Made by a program: the position numbers and the translations under genes | Shown here: in pieces, positions 56,741-63,331 of the stretch | Layout of the letters: each line of letters starts with the position of its first letter | Numbering within the stretch: position 1 is the stretch's first letter | Source of the DNA: Flavobacterium jejuense | Lineage (GTDB): Bacteria; Bacteroidota; Bacteroidia; Flavobacteriales; Flavobacteriaceae | Assembly (NCBI RefSeq): GCF_006491595.2 | Contig: NZ_VEVQ02000006.1 | Span: forward strand, 124,001 to 188,000 | DNA length: 64,000 nucleotides | Direction of reading: 5' to 3' | Notes under the pieces: model-generated | What the model saw: only the letters and a program-made list of their open reading frames with translations | Told to the model about the DNA's origin: nothing | Databases searched by the model: none

Positions 56741-57571
56741 ATGAAAAATATATTTATATTAATTTCATCTTCAATGACATTATTTAATGTTCATTGTCAA
56801 ACTATTAAAGACACGCTTTTTAATGAAGTCTATATAATTAAGACTGAAAACATAATAAAAAATGATAACGCCTTATTTATTGATATCGCTATTGAAACTA
56901 AAAAAACACCTGTTGTTTTAATGAGTTCTGACAGAAATGTATCAGCAAAATTATTCTGTGATAGCAGAATATTTTTACCTGAACAAAACAAATTCATTTT
57001 AATAACGCCTGATTGGGAATTTATAAAAGAAATTCGTGAAATAGAGAAACGAGAAGGAATACATATAAAAGCAGAAAAACACAAATTCTATTATATTGAG
57101 CGAAACATTACTGACTGCAAAATAGATAGTTTAAGTAGAAGTATTCACGATGTTAGAAATCCAATAACATTGAATTACAAAGAAGTGAAAAATGTAATTT
57201 CAGAAAAAAGCACAAAAAAAATTAGAGGATTTATTTTGGACAACGCAGAATATACAAAAACTAAAGTTCCTATTGTTGGTGCAGTGATTGAAGTAAAAGC
57301 GACAGAAAGGAAAACATATACTGACCAAGATGGTAAATTTGAAATTGAAGCAAAAAAAGGTGATACATTAATTGTTTCAGGATTTGGTATTAAAACAGTC
57401 GAAATTTTAATTACCAAAAAGGAATGTTATAAAGTTGATTTAAACAGTAATATGTATGAACCACTTATGGGCGGAAAACACGGACGAAAATATAAACGAC
57501 AACAAAGAAAAATTGAAAGAAGTATGGAACTAAAAATAAAAAATGGTTTTTACGATTGTCCAATTGAATAA
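56741..57571 (+). CDS. Exported CarboxypepD_reg-like protein (cassette 1)
   Basis: A 276-residue protein with an N-terminal signal peptide (residues ~1-19, ending near NVHCQT; a lipoprotein cysteine is possible). Residues ~160-235 resemble a carboxypeptidase regulatory-like/beta-sandwich domain: IRGFILDNAEYTKTKVPIVGAV, TDQDGKFEIEAKKGDTLIVSGFG (in parts). Such domains are common at the start of Bacteroidetes surface proteins; here the domain is at the C-terminus and no TonB receptor follows. The first half is unrecognised. It is the sole gene of cassette unit 1, 30 bases after its left core. Function unknown. Confidence 0.7.
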   Translation: MKNIFILISSSMTLFNVHCQTIKDTLFNEVYIIKTENIIKNDNALFIDIAIETKKTPVVLMSSDRNVSAKLFCDSRIFLPEQNKFILITPDWEFIKEIREIEKREGIHIKAEKHKFYYIERNITDCKIDSLSRSIHDVRNPITLNYKEVKNVISEKSTKKIRGFILDNAEYTKTKVPIVGAVIEVKATERKTYTDQDGKFEIEAKKGDTLIVSGFGIKTVEILITKKECYKVDLNSNMYEPLMGGKHGRKYKRQQRKIERSMELKIKNGFYDCPIE

Positions 57572-57576
57572 AAAAC

Positions 57577-57712
57577 AGCACACAACAATATATATATAAA
57601 ATAGGCGGGAGAGTCATCAAAACAAGGTTTTTAGCTCGTATCAAGCTTTATTCTTAACCGATAGTTTAGTGCTTCGAATCGCCTACTTTTCATATACTAG
57701 ACGTTGTGCATA
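57577..57712 (+). repeat. attC-like site 1
   Basis: From AGCACACAAC (57577) to GTTGTGCATA (57703-57712). Inner arms 57591-57607 and 57680-57696 pair at 14 of 17 positions with a few unpaired bases. The 3' arm CTACTTTTCATATAC recurs in sites 3 and 5. Confidence 0.7.
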
Positions 57713-57730
57713 ATTTAACCAAAACGCAAA

Positions 57731-58168
57731 ATGCCATTTCCAATAGACGAAAAATATATAAAAGAAACGGAATCTGAATTGAATGTAGAATTTCCAACTG
57801 AATTTAAAAACCGAATGATAAAATCTAATGGTGGGGAATTAGTAACGGACGAATTTGAATTTGAACTTCATCCTTTTTTTGACAAATCTGACCGAAAAAG
57901 AATAAGTCGGACTTGTAATCACATTGGACTTGAAACGAAAAACGCGCGCGAATGGAATGGATTTCCTGAAAATGGAATCGCAATCGGTTCTGACGGATTT
58001 GGAAATAAATTAATCTTGACTCATAATGGAAATGGAAATCTGACTGACGAACTATATTTCTGGAATCACGAGACAAGAAAAACAGAAAAAATAGCAGAAT
58101 CGATTAATAAACTTTACACTGATAAAAGCTCATTGTGGGGAAAAATAAAATCAAAATTTAATAAATAA
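57731..58168 (+). CDS. SMI1/KNR4 (SUKH) family protein (cassette 2)
   Basis: A 145-residue protein of the SUKH superfamily. The N-terminal part ETESELNVEFPTEFKNRMIKSNGG (in parts) and the middle GFPENGIAIGSDGFGNKLIL follow the SMI1/KNR4 pattern. In bacteria such proteins often act as immunity proteins to secreted toxins, but no toxin gene is beside it. It is the only gene of cassette unit 2, with matching cores at 57703 and 58173. Codon and base use (GAC, GGA) look somewhat less A+T-extreme than in the polysaccharide genes. Role as a solitary immunity gene is inference. Confidence 0.77.
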   Translation: MPFPIDEKYIKETESELNVEFPTEFKNRMIKSNGGELVTDEFEFELHPFFDKSDRKRISRTCNHIGLETKNAREWNGFPENGIAIGSDGFGNKLILTHNGNGNLTDELYFWNHETRKTEKIAESINKLYTDKSSLWGKIKSKFNK

Positions 58169-58172
58169 AAAC

Positions 58173-58309
58173 TATGCACAACACAGTATATAAAAAATTG
58201 CTAGTTTTATACTAAACCAAAGTTAGTTGCTCTTTTGCTAGCTTCTGATTTTCCTTCGGAAAATCCTCGCATACAAAACCGCAACGTTCCTTACACATAA
58301 ACGTTAGCT
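58173..58309 (+). repeat. attC-like site 2
   Basis: From TATGCACAAC (58173-58182) to GTTAGCT (58303-58309). The inner inverted repeat is weaker than in sites 1, 3 and 4. It shares GGAAAATCCTCGCA and an ACACAT-type 3' arm with site 4, so it belongs to a second sequence type. Confidence 0.6.
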
Positions 58310-58353
58310 GTAACCTAAACAAACCAAGAACCAATAGGAAAATATATGAAATT

Positions 58354-59418
58354 ATGAAATTAATCTTACCAAAATATTTTACAATTGTTGGCTTGATATT
58401 TATTTTATCTTCTTGTAATGGACAGGTCAAGCAAAAGAAAATTGAAGATAGTATAACGACAGGAAAAATAGAAAACCCAAATGGAAATGTTTATTGCGGT
58501 TTTTTAGATAAAGACGACAATCTTTGGTTTGGAACTACCAACGATGGTGTTTATAAATTTGACGGTTCAAATTTTGTTCATTTTAAAGAAAAAGACGGGC
58601 TTTCTAACAATAAAATATCTTGTATTTATCAAGTTGATAATGGCGATTTATGGTTTGGAACAGCAAACGGAGTTTCCATTTTTAATGGAACAAAGTTTAC
58701 GTATTTAGAAATTCCAGAATATAAAATCTCAACCGATTGGCTTAAAAAATCATATCCGATGGTCAATCCAAATGAAGTACAATCTATTGTTCAAGATAAA
58801 AATGGAATGTATTGGATAGGAACAAACGGAGCTGGAGCATATCGTTACGATGGCAAATCATTCACGAACCACTTATCAGAAATTGGCGATACTATGCCTG
58901 ATGGACTTTATCACAACGTTATTCAAAGCATTACAGAAGATAATTACGGAAACTTATGGTTCGCCTCAATGTCTCACGGTGGAGCTAACAAATTTGACGG
59001 GAAAACTTTCACTCAATATATGCCGAAAGATGGACTAAGTGACGACCAAATAAGGATAATTATTGTTGACAGTAAGGGAGTTATTTGGTTTGGTTTCAAT
59101 GGTAATAGAGAAAGTGGCTTAACTTCCTTTAACGGAAATTCATTTCAAACCTTTACAGAGAAAGACAGCCTTTGCACCAAAAATGTCAGAGCAATTTATG
59201 AAGACATACAGGGTAATTTATGGGTTGGTGGAATGCAAGGATTTTGTGTCTATAACGGAAAAGAATTTACTCGATTTGTTGATAATAAAAATGTTACTTA
59301 CGAACGGATAATCTTTATAGTCGGAGATAAAGATGACAACATTTGGTTTGGTGGAACAAATGGATTTTGGAAATATGACGGAGAAGTAGTTACTGATATG
59401 ACAAGGAAGAATAAATAA
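58354..59418 (+). CDS. Lipoprotein with seven propeller repeats (cassette 3)
   Basis: A 354-residue protein with a lipoprotein signal (LIFILSSC, cysteine near residue 22). Seven Reg_prop-like repeats follow, of the form DxLWFGT...G(V/A)xxFDG: DNLWFGTTNDGVYKFDG, GDLWFGTANGVSIFNG, GMYWIGTNGAGAYRYDG, GNLWFASMSHGG, GVIWFGFNGNRESGL, GNLWVGGMQGFCVYNG and DNIWFGGTNGFWKYDG. Seven blades suit a closed beta-propeller. In two-component sensors these form the extracellular half; here there is no kinase part. It is the sole gene of unit 3. Ligand unknown. Confidence 0.8.
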   Translation: MKLILPKYFTIVGLIFILSSCNGQVKQKKIEDSITTGKIENPNGNVYCGFLDKDDNLWFGTTNDGVYKFDGSNFVHFKEKDGLSNNKISCIYQVDNGDLWFGTANGVSIFNGTKFTYLEIPEYKISTDWLKKSYPMVNPNEVQSIVQDKNGMYWIGTNGAGAYRYDGKSFTNHLSEIGDTMPDGLYHNVIQSITEDNYGNLWFASMSHGGANKFDGKTFTQYMPKDGLSDDQIRIIIVDSKGVIWFGFNGNRESGLTSFNGNSFQTFTEKDSLCTKNVRAIYEDIQGNLWVGGMQGFCVYNGKEFTRFVDNKNVTYERIIFIVGDKDDNIWFGGTNGFWKYDGEVVTDMTRKNK

Positions 59419-59420
59419 AA

Positions 59421-59557
59421 GGCTAACTTAACCTATATAAAAATAATAGCGGTTTTGGTGCTTAAAGTAAAGATAAATAATAAAATTAAGGTCTATTATA
59501 AACCGAAAAGTTAGTGTGTAAAATCCGCTACTTTTCATATACAAGACCGTTACCACC
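59421..59557 (+). repeat. attC-like site 3
   Basis: From GGCTAAC (59421-59427) to GTTACCACC (59549-59557). The arms TATATAAAAATAATAGCGG (59434-59452) and CCGCTACTTTTCATATA (59525-59541) pair well with extra bases on one side, as in attC stems with unpaired bases. Confidence 0.7.
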
Positions 59558-59561
59558 AATT

Positions 59562-60356
59562 ATGAAAAACAGATTCTTAATTATAATATTATTAGTTTCA
59601 AATTTAGTTTTGGGACAGCAGTATGACGGATTACATATTGAAAAAAGTAAGATTGACAAGAATAATAGCATCTACACTCTAGGGAAAGAATTTGTTTTTA
59701 ACATTAAGATTACCGAAAACGATTCTATCTTTTTTATAAAAGAAAATAATTCAGACAATTTTAAACTTTCCAATGAAATTGATTCTCTTAAAATCTCTGA
59801 AATTCATTTGACTGTAATTAAACCAAGAATGTTTCAAAGAACGAACAAAAATCAAACTGAAGTCTATTATAGTTATGAACCCAACCCTACAACAATATCT
59901 TCTACTGGAATTGTCGAAAACGATGAAAACATATGGGTTCATCCACCAAGAAATGGATTTTTTAAATCATTGGAAACTTGCCCTTTTCCATACATCAAAC
60001 TAAATGAACCTATTGGTTACAAATGGACTGACAGTATGAGTATTGGAAATCATTGGGCGGATGAGAAATGGGGATTGTGGAGCGATAGATTGCTATTGAA
60101 TTACGAATATAAAATTAGTGGAAAAGAAAAAATTCAAACTAAAATTGGGGAATTAGAATGTATAGTTATTAGCGCTATTGCAACATCTAACATAGGAGAA
60201 TCTAAACTTAAATCTTACTTTTCTTATGATTATGGGTTTGTAAAATTAGAATACACCTTATTTACAGGAATGGAAATTGAATTAAATATTGCGCAGATAA
60301 TAAACGGACCTATTTTAAGGGATGGAAAAGAATTTTTTGAAAATAAGTATAAATAA
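59562..60356 (+). CDS. Exported protein of unknown function (cassette 4)
   Basis: About 264 residues with a signal peptide (FLIIILLVSNLVLGQ, residues ~4-19). I recognise no domain. It has FEYNYEY-like beta-rich composition with WTDSMSIGNHWADEKWGLWSDR near residue 155 (read in parts) and a C-terminal segment KLEYTLFTGMEIELNIAQ. I start at 59562, where ATG follows the left core and a signal peptide begins; an in-frame GTG 48 bases upstream would add residues across the attC core. The gene's own cores abut it on both sides, 13 of 14 bases complementary. Function unknown. Confidence 0.68.
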   Translation: MKNRFLIIILLVSNLVLGQQYDGLHIEKSKIDKNNSIYTLGKEFVFNIKITENDSIFFIKENNSDNFKLSNEIDSLKISEIHLTVIKPRMFQRTNKNQTEVYYSYEPNPTTISSTGIVENDENIWVHPPRNGFFKSLETCPFPYIKLNEPIGYKWTDSMSIGNHWADEKWGLWSDRLLLNYEYKISGKEKIQTKIGELECIVISAIATSNIGESKLKSYFSYDYGFVKLEYTLFTGMEIELNIAQIINGPILRDGKEFFENKYK

Positions 60357-60490
60357 CTGGTGGTAACACCATGTATAAGTTATGGCTAGGTCTGTGCTTT
60401 TTGGAAAATCCTCGCAGATTTTCTATTACGTTTTCATTTACTAAATTAGATGCTTAAACACGCCACAACTCATACACATTAACGTAGGTA
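60357..60490 (+). repeat. attC-like site 4
   Basis: From CTGGTGGTAAC (60357-60367) to AACGTAGG (60481-60488). Inner arms TGTATAAGTTATGGC (60372-60386) and GCCACAACTCATACA (60462-60476) pair at 13 of 15 positions. The right core reads GTAGG, not GTT, so it looks damaged. Confidence 0.62.
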
Positions 60491-60499
60491 ACCATAAAA

Positions 60500-61258
60500 A
60501 TGAGACGACTACAGTACATAATTCCAATTCTATTTGCTTCTTGTGGACAGACAAGTAACAATGCTCAAGAACAAACTTTTGAAGCAAGCAAGAAACAAGT
60601 GGAATCATCTGAAAAATCTTTTGAAAACGGAACAGTCACATTTAAAGAACATGACGGTATAGCCGTTCTGATTGGAGACAAAATTGATATTTTGAATAAT
60701 GAACTTCAAGAAGAGACGACTCTAAATGAAAGTTCTATCGTAGAAATTGTCGGTATTTCAGAAAGTCAGTATCAAAAAACAGATGATTATTGTGATGCAT
60801 TTCGATATGTGAAAATTAAGACTGACTCACAAAATGGAATAATTGACGGACGAAATGTTTACCAATTAACTGAATCTAAACAAGACACTTCATTTAATTA
60901 CAAGGATAAAAAATTTGACTTTATGACTACGTCTTTCTATGGAATAGGTGTGGCTGACGATGATGGACTGACATTTTGTAGTAAGTACTATGAACCCATT
61001 GTATTAAATGAAAGCGGATCTAATCAACCAAAACTCATTGAGATTATAAAAAACGATTTTTCAAAAGAAGCTTCTTGGAGTGACGACTTCAAATATTTCG
61101 AGTTAATGGCAAATGATGGTGCTTATGACAAGATTAAAATGATTGAGCAAACTGAAAACGGGGTCGTATTGACGATAAAGAGGGAATTTCAAGAAGGTTG
61201 GAATGAGTTTCAAGTTCAATTCACACTTTCGAAACAACTTATAAAGCAGAATATTTGA
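60500..61258 (+). CDS. Uncharacterised lipoprotein (cassette 5)
   Basis: A 252-residue lipoprotein with signal IIPILFASC (cysteine near residue 15) and a Ser/Gln/Glu-rich linker of about 40 residues. I recognise no domain. The middle has KIKTDSQNGIIDGRNVYQL, SH3-like in look, and TSFYGIGVADDDGLTF near residue 145; the last part is charged. It is probably anchored to the inner face of the outer membrane or to the surface. It is the only gene of unit 5, the one unit whose left core does not pair with its right core. Function unknown. Confidence 0.65.
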   Translation: MRRLQYIIPILFASCGQTSNNAQEQTFEASKKQVESSEKSFENGTVTFKEHDGIAVLIGDKIDILNNELQEETTLNESSIVEIVGISESQYQKTDDYCDAFRYVKIKTDSQNGIIDGRNVYQLTESKQDTSFNYKDKKFDFMTTSFYGIGVADDDGLTFCSKYYEPIVLNESGSNQPKLIEIIKNDFSKEASWSDDFKYFELMANDGAYDKIKMIEQTENGVVLTIKREFQEGWNEFQVQFTLSKQLIKQNI

Positions 61259-61291
61259 ACTATGGAGAAATAGAATATTAAAAATATGAAT

Positions 61292-61422
61292 GCCAACACA
61301 GCCTATAGTTTATGGCGGGTGAACGGCTGCTAGCAAGGTTTTTGCTCCGTAGCTAGCTTTAGTTTTGGTGGCCAGAAAAGTGCTTCGAAATCACCTACTT
61401 TTCATATACTAACCGTTACCTG
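61292..61422 (+). repeat. attC-like site 5
   Basis: From GCCAAC (61292-61297) to GTTACCTG (61415-61422). The 3' arm CTACTTTTCATATAC and AGTGCTTCGAA are shared with site 1, as is AAGGTTTTT. Inner pairing is partial (GGGTGA with TCACC). Confidence 0.65.
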
Positions 61423-61456
61423 AAAGCATAGGGAACGATTGAACAAACAATAGACA

Positions 61457-62128
61457 ATGGAAATATTAGAAATAGAAATACAGACAGACGACCTTGTAGA
61501 AACAGAAACCTTTTATTCTGATGTTTTGGGACTGCAGTTGGTAAGAAAGAGACAAAACTCAATTTCATTTTTAGCTGGGCATTCAACCTTGACTTTTATA
61601 AAATCAAATAAATTAAATCCGAAATACCATTTTGCATTTAATATTCCAAACAACAAACTTGACGAAGCAATAATCTGGGCAAGAACAAAACTTAACTTAA
61701 TAGAAAATGCCGACAATGAAATAGTAGCAAACTTTGAAAGTTGGAATGCAAGAGCAATTTATTTTTACGACAATAACAAAAATATTTTGGAATTCATTGC
61801 TCGTTTTGACATTGATAACTCAACAGATAAACCCTTTAATATTTCATCCATTCAATCTATAAGTGAAATTGGAATAGTAACGGATGCACCAATTAAACTT
61901 GCAGACAAATTAGTTGAGGATTATAATCTAAACTACTTTTCAAAAGGTGCTAAAAGTGAAAGTTTTGCTAGTATTGGTGACGACAATGGACTGTTTATTA
62001 TTGTAAAAACAAACAGAAACTGGTTTCCGACAGAACAGAAATCTGAAAAACATTTTACAAGAATAAGAATAGCAACTAACGGTTTAACGAAAATAATCAC
62101 TATGACCGAAGAGAATACCAGCAGGTAA
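61457..62128 (+). CDS. VOC (glyoxalase-like) family protein (cassette 6)
   Basis: A 223-residue protein with a vicinal-oxygen-chelate fold. The first half is clear: ILEIEIQTDDLVETETFYSDVLGLQLV, FLAGHSTLTFI and YFYDNNKNILEFIARFD (in parts). The second half (SEIGIVTDAPIKLADKLVEDYNLNYF) may be a degenerate second module. These proteins bind metals and act on varied small molecules or drugs; no substrate is evident. Its TAA stop (62126-62128) lies inside the cassette core CAGGTAAC, so gene and site overlap by seven bases. It is the only gene of unit 6. Confidence 0.77.
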   Translation: MEILEIEIQTDDLVETETFYSDVLGLQLVRKRQNSISFLAGHSTLTFIKSNKLNPKYHFAFNIPNNKLDEAIIWARTKLNLIENADNEIVANFESWNARAIYFYDNNKNILEFIARFDIDNSTDKPFNISSIQSISEIGIVTDAPIKLADKLVEDYNLNYFSKGAKSESFASIGDDNGLFIIVKTNRNWFPTEQKSEKHFTRIRIATNGLTKIITMTEENTSR

Positions 62129-62383
62129 CAGCAGTGACTGTTGCACAATCAATAAAAGAATGTAATTCATAGTTTTTAATTATTTTAAAAAACCAAAGTG
62201 ATTAATATTCAGTTATTTATGTATTTATTGAAATCATAAATTGGTATTTAAATAAAACTATTAGTTATGCAACAAGCACAGCTGATTGGCAATATTGTGA
62301 ATTTTGTGGTAAATTGCACGTTTACGTTTCGGAAAATTAATAAATATTTGATAATACAAACTAAAGGCAAAACGTTGACTGTA
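62122..62383 (+). repeat. Long attC-like site 6, atypical
   Basis: From CAGGTAAC (62122-62129) to GTTGACTGTA (62374-62383), about 260 bases. It is roughly twice the length of the other sites. I see no clear inner arms near both ends, so it may hold an insertion or a lost gene remnant. Confidence 0.4.
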
Positions 62384-62414
62384 ATGTGAAACTAAATTCT
62401 CGAAAAGAAAGAAA

Positions 62415-62882
62415 ATGAACCAATCTGAACTCATAATTTTAAATTTTACAGAAATAAGGAGAAGAAGTATAAAACTTTGGAATGGACTACCTGAGAAATA
62501 TTATAATTGGAAACCTGATGGAAAAGCAATGAGTGCGTCAGAAATGATAAGACACGTTTTGGAGGCTGATTATGGTTGGAATATTATTATTAATCAAGGA
62601 AATATGACAAATTATAAAACACCTTGGGAAAACCGACCATTTATAAATCTAAAAGATGAACTTGAATTTGCTGAGCCTTTTAGAAAAACATTTTTAGAAA
62701 GTATTCGACAATTTTCGGATAAGGAATTAAACGAAACCGAAATTGTTCACCCAGGAAATGGTGATAAGAAAATCCTTGCAAAATATTTGTTACGGATTGG
62801 ATATCACGAATCTGTTCACGCAGGACAATTCCTGTCGTATTTAAGAGCCATGAATATTGATAGACCAAAAATATGGGATTGA
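62415..62882 (+). CDS. DinB-family protein (cassette 7)
   Basis: A 155-residue four-helix protein. YNWKPDGKAMSASEMIRHVLEADYGWN near residues 26-52 and GYHESVHAGQFLSYLRAM near residues 129-147 carry the histidines expected for the DinB/YfiT metal site (in parts). Many relatives are thiol-transferases or of unknown function; the name comes from DNA-damage-induced Bacillus DinB. It is the sole gene of unit 7; its left core GTTGACTGTA and right core TACAGCCAAC match at nine of ten bases. No regulator or partner lies beside it. Confidence 0.8.
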   Translation: MNQSELIILNFTEIRRRSIKLWNGLPEKYYNWKPDGKAMSASEMIRHVLEADYGWNIIINQGNMTNYKTPWENRPFINLKDELEFAEPFRKTFLESIRQFSDKELNETEIVHPGNGDKKILAKYLLRIGYHESVHAGQFLSYLRAMNIDRPKIWD

Positions 62883-62892
62883 AAAAAAACAC

Positions 62893-62902
62893 TACAGCCA
62901 AC
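62893..62902 (+). repeat. Right core of cassette 7 (partial attC)
   Basis: TACAGCCAAC is the reverse complement of GTTGGCTGTA and matches the unit's left core GTTGACTGTA at nine of ten positions. The rest of an attC stem is not evident downstream, so this site may be truncated. Confidence 0.5.
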
Positions 62903-63094
62903 ATTGTAGCTGTTGTACAACCTCTCTTTAAGACTAGATTTTTAAAATGATTTATAAAAATAAGATAGCTTAAAAAAAGCTATTTTTAACTCATATAATT
63001 GCGTTTTTAAAAAAACATGTAATTTTCCTTGTTGTATAGTTAAAACTTGAGCTATTACTTTTTACAATGGACTCCATGTCTCAGCCACGTATAA

Positions 63095-63112
63095 AGTCCG
63101 AAGCTTCGGACT
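63095..63112. repeat. Perfect 18-base palindrome
   Basis: AGTCCGAAGCTTCGGACT equals its own reverse complement. It could be a protein-binding site or a hairpin, but it lacks a T-tract on either strand, so a terminator is less likely. Confidence 0.45.
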
Positions 63113-63178
63113 CCTGACCTTGAAGATTAATTATTTTGGGACTTTGTTTAGTGTTTATAAAGATTAAAGTTCTATTTT

Positions 63179-63256
63179 AGCCCCGAGTGTAGCAAGTTAC
63201 CTTGTAACGCGGAAAGCGGGTGGAATTTTCTACTGAAAAGTTGTTGTGGTGCTCCT
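63179..63256 (+). ncRNA. Structured intergenic element, candidate RNA or repeat
   Basis: AGCCCCG (63179) and GCGGAAAGCGGG (63209-63220) can form an outer stem around the perfect hairpin GTTAC-CTT-GTAAC (63196-63208), and GCTCCT follows at 63250. The layout AGCCCCGA...GGAAAGCGGG...GCTCCT resembles a repeated intergenic element I recall from Flavobacterium genomes. Its function is not known to me. Confidence 0.4.
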
Positions 63257-63288
63257 AATTATTTAAATACAGGCAAACTTCTTAAGTC

Positions 63289-63320
63289 AAAAAAAAAAAA
63301 GAGAACTCAACTAGTTCTCT
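63289..63320 (-). terminator. Rho-independent terminator of lptB
   Basis: On the minus strand an eight-base stem (AGAGAACT / AGTTCTCT, loop of five) is followed by a run of about twelve T. It lies 12 bases past the lptB stop and is the clearest terminator in the window. Confidence 0.85.
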
Positions 63321-63331
63321 TTTCTTATTCC

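Larger units (their letters stand above)
56701..62902 (+). mobile_element. Integron-like gene-cassette array (CALIN-type), seven units
   Basis: Seven single-gene units on + are joined by GTT-containing cores. The sequence at the 5' edge of a unit is the reverse complement of the sequence just after its own gene: unit 1 GTTGTGTGCT (56701) with AGCACACAAC (57577); unit 2 GTTGTGCATA (57703) with TATGCACAAC (58173); unit 3 GTTAGC (58303) with GCTAAC (59422); unit 4 GTTACCACCA (59549) with TGGTGGTAAC (60358); unit 6 GTTACCTG (61415) with CAGGTAAC (62122); unit 7 GTTGACTGTA (62374) with TACAGCCAAC (62893), 9 of 10. Only unit 5 fails. Inner inverted repeats lie between. This is the pairing expected of attC R' and R'' boxes in excised cassettes. 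No integrase gene is present. Confidence 0.75.
62883..63331. other. 449-base intergenic region after the array
   Basis: Contains the right core of unit 7 (62893-62902), a perfect palindrome (63095-63112), a structured element (63179-63256) and the lptB terminator (63289-63320). No coding region is convincing. I could not find a closing GTT core for unit 7's attC. Confidence 0.6.

Noticed and set aside
57731..58168. Toxin-antitoxin pair around the SUKH gene
   Set aside because: The adjacent genes are exported proteins in separate cassette units, with no toxin motif.
59514..59561. GTG start for cassette 4 gene
   Set aside because: It would place coding sequence across the attC core, and the signal peptide begins at the ATG 59562.
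57577..61422. Reading the intergenic repeats as ordinary terminators or REP-type repeats
   Set aside because: The gene-specific complementarity between left and right cores changes from unit to unit, which neither terminators nor dispersed repeats explain.
62912..62921. GTTGTACAAC palindrome as closing core of unit 7
   Set aside because: It lies too close to the right core (10 bases) for an attC stem, and no inner arms are present.
63290..63300. Poly-A run as a sign of an insertion-element tail
   Set aside because: It is the T-tract of the lptB terminator on the minus strand.
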